A DNA stretch of 38,908 bases from an uncultured Eubacteriales bacterium (GTDB lineage Bacteria > Bacillota > Clostridia > Christensenellales > Aristaeellaceae): the NCBI GenBank assembly GCA_902761825.1, contig CACWLY010000032.1, positions 1 through 38,908 of the forward strand, read 5' to 3'. The notes below the pieces were generated by a model. It was not told the origin of the DNA. It did no database searches and saw only the letters and a program-made list of their open reading frames with translations. The position numbers and the translations under genes are program-made. How positions within the stretch are numbered: the first letter of the stretch is position 1; every line of letters begins with the position of its first letter. This document shows, in pieces, positions 1 to 6,989 of the stretch.

Positions 1-282
1 ATGGACATGCCTTCGATCCGTATGTGTCGCCACAATGAAGGCGTGTTCGCCGTGAAGAAGGCGCTCAGCCAGCTCGTAGCCAATCTTATTTGCTTCCTCC
101 GCCGAAACCTCTCCCGGCTTAAAAGATTGCCGGAGCTGATACGTAATCACTTCGTTTTTCTTTCCGCTGCCGGCGTTCATAAGATACTGATTTCGCGCAA
201 GAACAAACTCCTGATCCGCTGACTCCGGTGCGCAGGCGTGGGACGAAATAAACTCTCCATCCTCTGTCTTATCCGGATTCAG
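1..282 (-). pseudogene. Relaxase (MobP-type mobilisation nuclease) fragment
   Basis: Reading the minus strand from 282 to the left edge gives 94 open codons that match the N-terminal part of Relaxase/Mobilisation nuclease domain proteins of Gram-positive integrative elements. The recognisable parts are NPDKTEDGEFISS, RQSFKPGEVSAEEANKIGYE and AFIVATHTDRRHVH, the last being the start of the metal-binding HxH motif cut by the window edge. Such enzymes nick oriT and lead conjugative transfer. An in-frame TAA at 283-285 lies directly before NPDKT, where family members normally have about 25 more residues, and the only internal ATG is at 180. The 5' end is therefore lost or frameshifted, and I call it a remnant. 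The part to the left of the window is unseen. Confidence 0.72.
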
Positions 283-399
283 TTATATGATAATTGCCGT
301 CCGCGTAGTCCGCCTTTTTTAGCACGACCGTCCGTAAAATTTTGACGCAGAAGAAGGGGTATCCGTGAAGACCGATTAGAAATCGGGCTGAAAAATTAG

Positions 400-440
400 A
401 AATCTGCTAACAGGGGTCATCTTCTGTTAGCAGATTTTTT
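400..440 (+). terminator. Perfect 14-bp hairpin with T tract
   Basis: Positions 400-413 and 424-437 are perfect inverted copies around a 10-base loop. The right arm runs into six T residues (435-440), giving a classical intrinsic terminator in the plus direction. In the minus direction a weaker T-rich stretch follows, so it may also act on transcripts entering the relaxase remnant. The arms contain the hexamer GTTAGC, which recurs at 652, 672 and 737. Confidence 0.6.
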
Positions 441-527
441 GTACTCAGCAGCTCCGTAAAAAAGAAAAATCCTACCAGCTTTACAGTTGCCTTTTTGAGG
501 GCAAATCTGTCGATCTGGTAGGTAAAA

Positions 528-572
528 TGGTGATCCCGGCGGGATTCGAACCCACGGCTGAGCTACGGGACC
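528..572 (-). pseudogene. tRNA relic lacking the anticodon arm (45 nt)
   Basis: On the minus strand GGTCCCG (572-566) can pair with CGGGATC (538-532) as a 7-bp acceptor stem including one G-U pair. A T-arm GTGGG-TTCGAAT-CCCGC follows, then discriminator A and an encoded CCA (530-528). Between the 5' acceptor strand plus TAGCTCAG and the T-arm only two bases remain. Most of the D arm, the whole anticodon arm and the variable loop are missing. It cannot act as a normal tRNA. It is either an internally deleted gene or a 3' tRNA end brought by the neighbouring element. A protein-coding reading through it gives the GPVAQPWVRIPPGSP type of peptide typical of mistranslated tRNA ends. Confidence 0.7.
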
Positions 573-580
573 ATGTGCCC

Positions 581-607
581 GGAAAGCCTTATTTTTCAAG
601 GCTTTCC
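581..607. repeat. Perfect 10-bp inverted repeat beside the tRNA relic
   Basis: GGAAAGCCTT (581-590) and AAGGCTTTCC (598-607) form a perfect 10-bp stem with a 7-base AT-rich loop. It lies 8 bases upstream of the tRNA relic as read on the minus strand. There is no T tract on either side, so it is not a standard terminator. It could be a recombination or processing structure of the degraded element. Confidence 0.55.
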
Positions 608-745
608 GAAGGTTGAAGAATTTCGGACTTTGGGATATACTGTCAATATCCGTTAGCAGATCGGGTGATCCGTTAGCTGGATTCTGACCTCGATTGGGTA
701 TCGACACCTCTTCTTTGCCAGAACGCCCGCCTTTTGTTAGCAAAT

Positions 746-823
746 TGGCGGCCGTCCAGATCGCCTTGGAAGTACGGATTTTCCCTTTTGGGGAGATCCC
801 ATCACTCATTTTTGGCGGCCGTC
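746..823. repeat. 12-bp direct repeat pair next to the broken tRNA-Arg
   Basis: TTGGCGGCCGTC occurs at 746-757 and again at 812-823. The second copy ends at the point where the tRNA-Arg(CCT) sequence stops matching a tRNA. Direct repeats bordering a tRNA breakpoint suggest an attachment-site or excision scar, but 12 bp in GC-rich DNA is only modest support. Confidence 0.4.
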
Positions 824-872
824 GACCGCTTTATTAGGAGGCGGACCCTCTATCCTACTGAGGTACAGGCGC
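822..872 (-). pseudogene. tRNA-Arg(CCT), 5' part only, 3' end disrupted
   Basis: Minus strand from 872: acceptor strand GCGCCTG, TA, a D-arm with stem CCTC/GAGG around AGTAGGATA, G, anticodon stem strand TCCGC and loop CTCCTAA with anticodon CCT (arginine, AGG codons). A TAAA insertion follows where the 3' anticodon stem should begin, then GCGG and TCGACGG. After that nothing resembles a T-arm or the expected CAGGCGC acceptor strand. The gene is interrupted on the side of the relaxase remnant, as expected if an element entered the tRNA 3' half and was later damaged. Positions 573-821 hold no gene I can support. Confidence 0.68.
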
Positions 873-1002
873 AAAGGATTGCCCGTGCTTTATGATACCA
901 CAAACCGGTGAAGGATGCAAGGAAAACACGATTCAGGCCGCGCCTGCGTCGTTCTCCCCGCTCCTGTTTCTTCGTATCCCGGGCTTTAATCCATGTTTTT
1001 CC

Positions 1003-2046
1003 TCAATCCGTTTCGATCACCCCGGGGTAATAGCTCATCACTTCGGTATCCGTATTGATCCAGGCCGACGTAGCCTGCTCGGGCAGGGCGTAGGGCTGGC
1101 CCTCCACGGACAGCTTGACCTCTTTCACGCCGGGAAACTGCGAGGCGGTGAATACGATGGCGCGAAGCATCTGCAGCCGGTCGCCTCCCGTATCCTTGTT
1201 GAATTCGCCCGTCAGGTCGATGCTGACGACGCCGTTTTTCATTTTCACGCTTTTCAGGCCGCAGCCTTCGGGCACGCTGCGCTCCAGGCCGCTGTCGCTG
1301 CGCGGGCCGCGGCAAAGCTCCACCATGGCGGTCACCGGATCGGCGTCCGAATATACCAGCCGGGTCACGGGCACCAGCATGCGGCCGGTCTGGGAAGGGA
1401 AGTACAGTTTGACTGTGGCGGCGTTGGCGTCGGAGCCGTCGAAGGTCGTTACCGTTTCCATATTGATGTCGTTTGCCTTGAACGTGCCGGAAACGTCGGT
1501 GCCGTGGGTCAGGCGCGAACGCGACTGCCCGTCGAACAGAAAGGAGACCTCCTTCACCGTGGGAAACTCGTTCAGCGTCTGGGAAACCGCCATGACCATC
1601 AGGCTTTCCTGCTCCGCGTCCTTGCAGGAGAGCGCTTCTTTGCCCAGGTCCACCCGCGCGCGGCCGTTGCTGATATCCAGATCAAAGGTCGTTCCCTCCG
1701 GCACGCAGGGCCTGAGCCCCATCCGCGCCGCGGCGGCGTCGTTGTCCGGGCTTTGCACCAGCAGGCTCAAGGCGGCCTTGGCGATGCCGTCGGTTTTTTC
1801 CACGCGGGTCGTCACCGGCACGAGATAGCCTTCGCCGTCCTGGTAATATACCGTGACCGGCTGCGTTTCGGCGGGCACGGCTGTAGGCAGCGTTACCGCG
1901 GAAGCGCTTTTCGCCAGCTGCATGTCTTCATAACGGCTCATGGCCGTTTCGCCGCCGCGAAGGGCCAGCGCCACCACCAGGGCGGCGGACGCCATCACCA
2001 GCAGACGCTCCACTTGCACGCGCGTTACTTTCAATTTGAATTTCAC
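1003..2046 (-). CDS. Membrane-anchored GerMN domain protein
   Basis: A 347-residue protein with a hydrophobic anchor at about residues 12-30 and a short linker, followed by two tandem GerMN modules (about 65-195 and 205-340). Diagnostic segments are VTVYYQDGEGYLVPVTTRV, KAALSLLVQSP, NEFPTVKEVSFLFDGQ and the matching FPGVKEVKLSVEGQ in the second copy. In Bacillus, GerM is a sporulation and germination protein that acts at the forespore-mother cell junction; related proteins are exported lipoproteins. There is no lipobox cysteine, so this one is anchored by its N-terminal helix. The GTG start (2046-2044) follows AAGGGG by 9 bases. It is divergent from rqcH. Role in sporulation is inferred from the family only. 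Confidence 0.82.
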   Translation of the reverse strand: MKFKLKVTRVQVERLLVMASAALVVALALRGGETAMSRYEDMQLAKSASAVTLPTAVPAETQPVTVYYQDGEGYLVPVTTRVEKTDGIAKAALSLLVQSPDNDAAAARMGLRPCVPEGTTFDLDISNGRARVDLGKEALSCKDAEQESLMVMAVSQTLNEFPTVKEVSFLFDGQSRSRLTHGTDVSGTFKANDINMETVTTFDGSDANAATVKLYFPSQTGRMLVPVTRLVYSDADPVTAMVELCRGPRSDSGLERSVPEGCGLKSVKMKNGVVSIDLTGEFNKDTGGDRLQMLRAIVFTASQFPGVKEVKLSVEGQPYALPEQATSAWINTDTEVMSYYPGVIETD

Positions 2047-2127
2047 CTGTTTTCACCCCTTGCATATTGCTGTGACACATTGTATGCCGCGTTCTTTTGT
2101 GCTATGATTGCAGAGGGTGATTGCTTT

Positions 2128-3867
2128 ATGCCTTTGGATGGGCTTACCCTGGGCTTCATCGCCCGGGAACTGAACGCCGTACTGGCTGGCGCGCGGATCG
2201 AACGCGTGAACCAGCCTGAAAAGGATATGCTGCTGCTGCTTTTGCGAAATGGCGGCAAAAATTATAAACTGATCCTCTCCGCCAGCCCCAGCTTCGCGCG
2301 GGCGCACCTGACCGAGGGGCAATTCGTCAATCCTATCAGCGCGCCTATGTTCTGCATGCTGATGCGCAAGCATCTGACGGGCGGCAGGCTGAACGCCGTG
2401 CGCCAGCTGAACGGCGACCGCGTGCTGCTGCTGGATATCGACGCGCAGGACGAACTGGGCGTGATGCATCCGTATCAGCTGTATCTGGAGGCGATGGGCC
2501 GACACAGCAATCTGACGCTTGTGCGGGACGGGCGCATCATCGACGCCATCCGCCATGTGACCGACGATATGAGCCGGGTGCGTCAGGCGCTGCCGGGCCT
2601 GGATTTCATTCCGCCCCCGGCGCAGGATAAGCTGCCCCCCGAGGAATGCGCCCCCGAACGGCTGCTGGCAAGGCTGACTGGGTATGAAGGACGCTTCGAC
2701 AAGGCGCTTTCGCTGCATGTTTCCGGCCTTTCCGCCATCGCGGCCAGGGAGCTCAGCCTGCGCGTGACCGGCAGCGAGCAGGGCCAGGCCGATCCCGCCC
2801 ACCTGCCGGAAATATGCGAAAAGCTGAGCGCGTTTCTCGCTAAGTTGCCCGACATGGCGCAGCCCATGCTGCTGCGGGGCGAGGACGGCCTGCCCGCCGA
2901 CGTGTTCCCGTATCTGTATCTGTCTTACCCGACCGAAAGGCAGCAGGCGATGCCCTCGCTGTCCGCGGCGCTCGACGCGTTTTACGATGGGCGCGACCGG
3001 CGGGACAGGATGCAGCAGCGTTCGGCCGGCCTGCGCAAAACGCTGAAAACGCATATGGAGCGCAGCGAAAAAAAGCTGGCTTTGCAGGAGGAAGAGCTGC
3101 TCAACGCTTCGCGCAGCGAGGAATACCGCGTCATGGGCGAACTGCTCAACGCGCATCTGTACGAGGTGCCCCGGGGCGCGGAAACCGTGACGCTTGAAAA
3201 CTATTACGACGGCCAGCCCATGCGCATCCCGCTGGACGTGCGCCTTTCCCCGGCGCAGAACGCTCAGCGTTTCTTCAAGCGCTACCAGAAGGCCCGGGCG
3301 GCCGCCCGGCTCGCGGCGGAGCAGAAGGAAAAGACGCTGCGGGAGATTGCGGTGCTGGAGGAAGCGCTCTGCGACCTGGACAGCTGTGAAACGGAGGAGG
3401 ATATCGCCGATATCCGCCGCGTGCTGCGGGAAGAAGGACTGATGAAGCCCGCCGCGGCAGACCGGAAAAAGCAGCAGAAGAGCCAGCGGCAGTCCGCGCC
3501 GATGCGCTTTCTCTCGCCGGACGGCATGACGATCTCGGTGGGCAAAAACGCGCTGCAGAACGAGCGGCTTACCATGACCGCCAGGGGCGACGACGTCTGG
3601 CTGCACGCCAAGGACATGCCCGGCTCGCACGTGATCATCCACACGGAGGGAAAGACCGTATCGGATGAAACGCTGCTGTGCGCGCTGCGCCTCGCCGCCT
3701 GGCACAGCAAGGGAAAGGGCCAGGCCGTGCCGGTGGATACGACGCTGCGCAGGTACGTGAAAAAGCCCGCCGGAACGCCGGCCGGGTTTGTGACCTTTAC
3801 CCATCAGAGCAATTATGTGATCAGCGCGTCTGAAAGCGATATCGCGAAGATCCGGACACTCAAATGA
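2128..3867 (+). CDS. rqcH: Rqc2 homologue RqcH (NFACT protein)
   Basis: A 579-residue NFACT family protein of the ribosome quality control pathway. Bacterial RqcH binds obstructed 50S subunits carrying peptidyl-tRNA and directs C-terminal alanine tailing, which marks the nascent chain for degradation. The NFACT-N part starts MPLDGLTLGFIARELN and holds D97-R98, the pair needed for tailing in the Bacillus protein, followed by DDMSRVRQALPGLDFIPPP. A helical coiled-coil part spans about 290-430. The C-terminal NFACT-R domain contains FLSPDGMTISVGKN, DDVWLHAKDMPGSHVII and the final HQSNYVI. I chose ATG 2128 because GAGGGTG lies 8-10 bases upstream and family homology starts there, although the frame is open further upstream. 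Confidence 0.93.
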   Translation: MPLDGLTLGFIARELNAVLAGARIERVNQPEKDMLLLLLRNGGKNYKLILSASPSFARAHLTEGQFVNPISAPMFCMLMRKHLTGGRLNAVRQLNGDRVLLLDIDAQDELGVMHPYQLYLEAMGRHSNLTLVRDGRIIDAIRHVTDDMSRVRQALPGLDFIPPPAQDKLPPEECAPERLLARLTGYEGRFDKALSLHVSGLSAIAARELSLRVTGSEQGQADPAHLPEICEKLSAFLAKLPDMAQPMLLRGEDGLPADVFPYLYLSYPTERQQAMPSLSAALDAFYDGRDRRDRMQQRSAGLRKTLKTHMERSEKKLALQEEELLNASRSEEYRVMGELLNAHLYEVPRGAETVTLENYYDGQPMRIPLDVRLSPAQNAQRFFKRYQKARAAARLAAEQKEKTLREIAVLEEALCDLDSCETEEDIADIRRVLREEGLMKPAAADRKKQQKSQRQSAPMRFLSPDGMTISVGKNALQNERLTMTARGDDVWLHAKDMPGSHVIIHTEGKTVSDETLLCALRLAAWHSKGKGQAVPVDTTLRRYVKKPAGTPAGFVTFTHQSNYVISASESDIAKIRTLK

Positions 3868-3888
3868 AAAAATGAAAGGATGAGGTCC

Positions 3889-4926
3889 ATGCAGACGGAA
3901 CAGTTCCTTCGGGAAGTTACGGCGCTCCCGGGGCTTTCGGGCGGCGAGGAGGCCGTGGCGCGCTACATCGCCGGGGCTTTTGAGCCGTATTGCGACGAAG
4001 TGCGCATTGACGCGCTGAACAGCGTGATCGCCCGCATCCGTGGCCGCGGGCCGAAGGTGATGCTGTGCGCGCATCTGGATGAAATCGGCATGATGGTCGC
4101 GAAGATCGAAGACGACGGCGCTCTGCGCATGCGCGGGATAGGCGGCGTGGATCCGCGCATCCTGCCCGGTATGCGGGTGACGGTTCACGGCAAGGAGCGC
4201 GTCCTGGGCGTTATCGGCGCGAAAGCGCCGCATCTTCTGTCCCCGTCGGAGCGGGAAAAGAACTATGCCTGGGACGAACTGTATATCGATCTGGGCATGT
4301 CGGCGGAGCGCGCGCGCGAAACGGTGCGCGTCGGCGACTGCGTTTCGCTGGAGGGCGGATTCACGGAGCTCATGAACGGCCGCTTTGCCACCAAAACCGC
4401 CGACGACCGCAGCTGCGCGGCGATCCTGCTGCGCACGGCGGAGCTGCTGCAGCGGATGGATACGACGGCCGATCTGTATTTCGTGCTGTCCAGCCAGGAA
4501 GAGGTGAGCGGCTACGGCGCGATGACCGCCGGGTTCGGGGTCGATCCCGATTTTTGCGTGGTGCTCGACGTGACCCACGCCAAAACGCCCGGCGCGCCCG
4601 AGCTGGAAGCCTTTGAAATAGACAGCCCGACCATTGCGAGAGGGCCGTTCATCCATCCGTATCTGAGGCAGAAACTGGAAGATATCGCGAAGGAACAGCG
4701 CGTGGCCTATCAGTGCGAGGTCGTTCCGCGCGATACGTACACCGATATGGACGGGCTTGAAACGGTGCGCGGCGGCGTGCCCGGCGTGCTGCTTTCGCTG
4801 CCGGTCCGCTATATGCATACTTCCGTGGAGACCTTTGATCTGTCCGCGCTGAACGAATGCGCGCGGCTGCTGGCCGCTTACTGTGCTTCCGTCAGCGGCG
4901 CGTGGAGGGATGAATTATGGATCTGA
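3889..4926 (+). CDS. M42 family metallo-aminopeptidase (copy 1)
   Basis: A 345-residue M42 peptidase, the family of cytosolic tetrahedral dodecameric aminopeptidases that trim peptides released by other proteases. Visible elements of the two-metal site are AHLDEIG (His62, Asp64), the bridging KTADDRS Asp, catalytic SSQEEVSGYG Glu-Glu, VVLDVTHA Asp and the final LPVRYMHT His. An ATG at 3880 is also in frame, but AAAGGA (3875-3880) is correctly placed only for the ATG at 3889. It is the first of three consecutive M42 genes: it begins 21 bases after rqcH and overlaps copy 2 by 10 bases, so one transcript is likely. Confidence 0.9.
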   Translation: MQTEQFLREVTALPGLSGGEEAVARYIAGAFEPYCDEVRIDALNSVIARIRGRGPKVMLCAHLDEIGMMVAKIEDDGALRMRGIGGVDPRILPGMRVTVHGKERVLGVIGAKAPHLLSPSEREKNYAWDELYIDLGMSAERARETVRVGDCVSLEGGFTELMNGRFATKTADDRSCAAILLRTAELLQRMDTTADLYFVLSSQEEVSGYGAMTAGFGVDPDFCVVLDVTHAKTPGAPELEAFEIDSPTIARGPFIHPYLRQKLEDIAKEQRVAYQCEVVPRDTYTDMDGLETVRGGVPGVLLSLPVRYMHTSVETFDLSALNECARLLAAYCASVSGAWRDELWI

Positions 4927-5930
4927 AACAGCTGTGCGAAATCCACGCGCCTTCCGGGAATGAAAAAGAGCTGCGGCGATTGTTGGCTGAAGAAGCCCGC
5001 GCGGCGCTCGGCGAAGAAAACGTGCGCACAGACCGCATGGGCAACCTGCTGTGCTCGATCAGGGGACAGGAGGCGGGCAAACCGCACGTATGCGTTTCCG
5101 CGCATATGGACGAGGTGGGCTTCATCGTTATGGGGGCTACCGAGGAAGGGCTGCTCCGGTTCCGGCCCGTCGGCGGTATCGATCCCAGGGTGATCGTTTC
5201 AAAGCGCGTGCTGGTGGGGGAAAAGCGCCTGCCCGGCGTGATCGGAGCGATCGCCATTCACCTGCAGACGCGGGAGGATATGGACCGCGTGCCCGATTAT
5301 GACCATCTGTATATCGATATCGGCGCGAAAAACAAGCAGGAGGCGCTTGAACAGTGCCCGCCCGCCAGCGTCGCCTGCTTCGACGCGCCGTATACACTCT
5401 TCGGCGACGGCTTCGTCTGCGCCAAAGCGCTGGACGACCGCGTGGGCTGCTATAACCTGCTGCGCCTGATGCGGGAAAGCTATCCGGGGGACGTCACGCT
5501 GGCCTTTGTCACCCGGGAGGAGGTCGGCCTTCGCGGCTCCGCCGGCGCGGCTTACGCCCTGCAGCCCGAGATCACCGTGAACCTGGAGGGCACGGCGGCC
5601 AACGATCTGGGCTGCGGGGAAACGCAGACGCAGGTATGCGCCGCGGGAGCGGGCGTTGCCGTCAGCTTCATGGATAACAGCAGCATCTACCAGCGCAGGC
5701 TGTACCAGAAAATGATGCGCCTTGCCGACCGGAACGCCATCGCGCACCAGGTCAAGCGCGGTGTCACCGCCGTCAACGACGCGGCCAACTACCAGCGGGC
5801 CGCGGGCGGCGCGCGGGCGATCACGCTGTCCGTGCCCTGCCGGTATATCCACAGCGGCGCGTCGGTCTGCTGCCTGAACGACGTGGAAGCGCAGTACGCG
5901 CTGACGCGGGCGTTCCTGCAAAACGTGTAA
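4917..5930 (+). CDS. M42 family metallo-aminopeptidase (copy 2)
   Basis: A 337-residue M42 peptidase. The metal-site residues are in SAHMDEVG (His63, Asp65), AKALDDRVG, TREEVGLRG (catalytic Glu pair), TVNLEGTAA (Glu where copies 1 and 3 have Asp) and PCRYIHS. The Glu/Asp difference at the fourth ligand is seen in the family and may mark a different metal or specificity. The start overlaps the end of copy 1 (GGAGGGATGAATTATG), which implies translational coupling. The three copies differ widely in sequence and are not a recent duplication; they could form hetero-oligomers or have different residue preferences. Confidence 0.9.
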   Translation: MDLKQLCEIHAPSGNEKELRRLLAEEARAALGEENVRTDRMGNLLCSIRGQEAGKPHVCVSAHMDEVGFIVMGATEEGLLRFRPVGGIDPRVIVSKRVLVGEKRLPGVIGAIAIHLQTREDMDRVPDYDHLYIDIGAKNKQEALEQCPPASVACFDAPYTLFGDGFVCAKALDDRVGCYNLLRLMRESYPGDVTLAFVTREEVGLRGSAGAAYALQPEITVNLEGTAANDLGCGETQTQVCAAGAGVAVSFMDNSSIYQRRLYQKMMRLADRNAIAHQVKRGVTAVNDAANYQRAAGGARAITLSVPCRYIHSGASVCCLNDVEAQYALTRAFLQNV

Positions 5931-5947
5931 CAAAGGAGGAGTTTTTC

Positions 5948-6940
5948 ATGCTTCGGGATACGCTGAAAACGCTTTTGTCCGCCTATGGACCCTCGGGCAA
6001 CGAGCACGCCGTTGCCGAAACCGTCAAATCGCTGATCGCCGCCCATGTGGACAACATGCATGTGGACGCGCTGGGAAACCTGATCGTGGAAAAGTACGGG
6101 ACCGAAGAGACGGGAAAACGGATCATGTTCTCGGCGCATATGGACCATATCGGCTTTGTGGTGACGGATATCGACGAGAAGGGCTTTCTGCGGGTGCACA
6201 ACGTGGGCGGCGTCAGCCCGCGCATTTCCTCCGCCCGGCACGTCGTGTTTGAAAACGGCGTCGAAGGCGTGCTGTACTGCCAGCCCGTCAAAGGCGAAGA
6301 GACGGCGATGAAGCATCTGTTCATCGATATCGGGGCGGAAAGCAAAGAAGAAGCCGGGCAATACGTGCTGCCCGGCGATATGGCGGTATACGCTCCCGAC
6401 TGCTTTGAACTGGGAGAGCACCGCGTAGCCGCTCCCGCGATGGACGACCGCTGCTGCTGCGCGCTGCTGTGCGAACTGCTGATGTATTTGGATGAGCCGC
6501 GAAACACGGTGATCGGCGTGTTTTCCACCCAGGAAGAGGTCGGCCTTCGCGGGGCCGGGGTCGCCGCTTACAGCGTGAACCCGGATATCGGCGTCGCGCT
6601 GGATGTGACCGCCTGGGGCGATACGCCGGAAACCAAGCTGCCGGCCATTTCCCTGGGCAAGGGCGCCGCCGTAAAGTTCATGGACAGCAGCATGATCGCC
6701 TCGGCCTCCGTGCGGGACGCGTTGTTGAAGGCGGCCGCGGAAGCCGGCGTTCCCGCGCAGCGGGAGGTGCTGCCCTTCGGCGGCCAGGACGGAAGCGCGA
6801 TACAGCGCGCCCGGGCCGGCGTTCCGGCGGGCTGCATTTCCATTCCCTGCCGCTATGTGCATTCCCCGGCGGAGGTCATCGACATGCGCGATATGGAAGG
6901 CGCGCTGAAGATCCTGCTTCAGTTCGTGGAGAACGTCTGA
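5948..6940 (+). CDS. M42 family metallo-aminopeptidase (copy 3)
   Basis: A 330-residue M42 peptidase preceded by a very strong AAAGGAGGAG site, 17 bases after copy 2. Metal and catalytic elements are SAHMDHIG (His64, Asp66), PAMDDRC, STQEEVGLRGAG, ALDVTAWGDTP and PCRYVHS. It is closest to the standard M42 layout of the three. The gene ends 49 bases before the convergent MMPL gene; the gap contains the perfect 12-bp palindrome CCGGACGTCCGG at 6960-6971, possibly part of a shared terminator though it lacks a T run. Confidence 0.9.
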   Translation: MLRDTLKTLLSAYGPSGNEHAVAETVKSLIAAHVDNMHVDALGNLIVEKYGTEETGKRIMFSAHMDHIGFVVTDIDEKGFLRVHNVGGVSPRISSARHVVFENGVEGVLYCQPVKGEETAMKHLFIDIGAESKEEAGQYVLPGDMAVYAPDCFELGEHRVAAPAMDDRCCCALLCELLMYLDEPRNTVIGVFSTQEEVGLRGAGVAAYSVNPDIGVALDVTAWGDTPETKLPAISLGKGAAVKFMDSSMIASASVRDALLKAAAEAGVPAQREVLPFGGQDGSAIQRARAGVPAGCISIPCRYVHSPAEVIDMRDMEGALKILLQFVENV

Positions 6941-6989
6941 TTCCTGTTTGCTGAATAATCCGGACGTCCGGGCGGCGCGGGAGGAACAA

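Noticed and set aside
417..809. Open minus-strand frame of 130 codons
   Set aside because: It runs through the tRNA relic and a perfect inverted repeat, has no recognisable domain, and its GPVAQPWVRIPPGSP peptide is the typical artefact of translating a tRNA end.
2080..2108. TTGTAT-17-TATGAT as the rqcH promoter
   Set aside because: The implied start of transcription would fall at or inside the Shine-Dalgarno of the 2128 start, so it is not convincing.
892..2127. Upstream extension of the rqcH frame
   Set aside because: It lies antisense to the well-supported GerMN gene; homology and the ribosome site place the start at 2128.
2053..4818. Very long minus-strand open frame (over 900 codons)
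   Set aside because: It is antisense to rqcH and an M42 gene, is His/Arg/Gln-rich without domains, and is a by-product of high-GC codon use.
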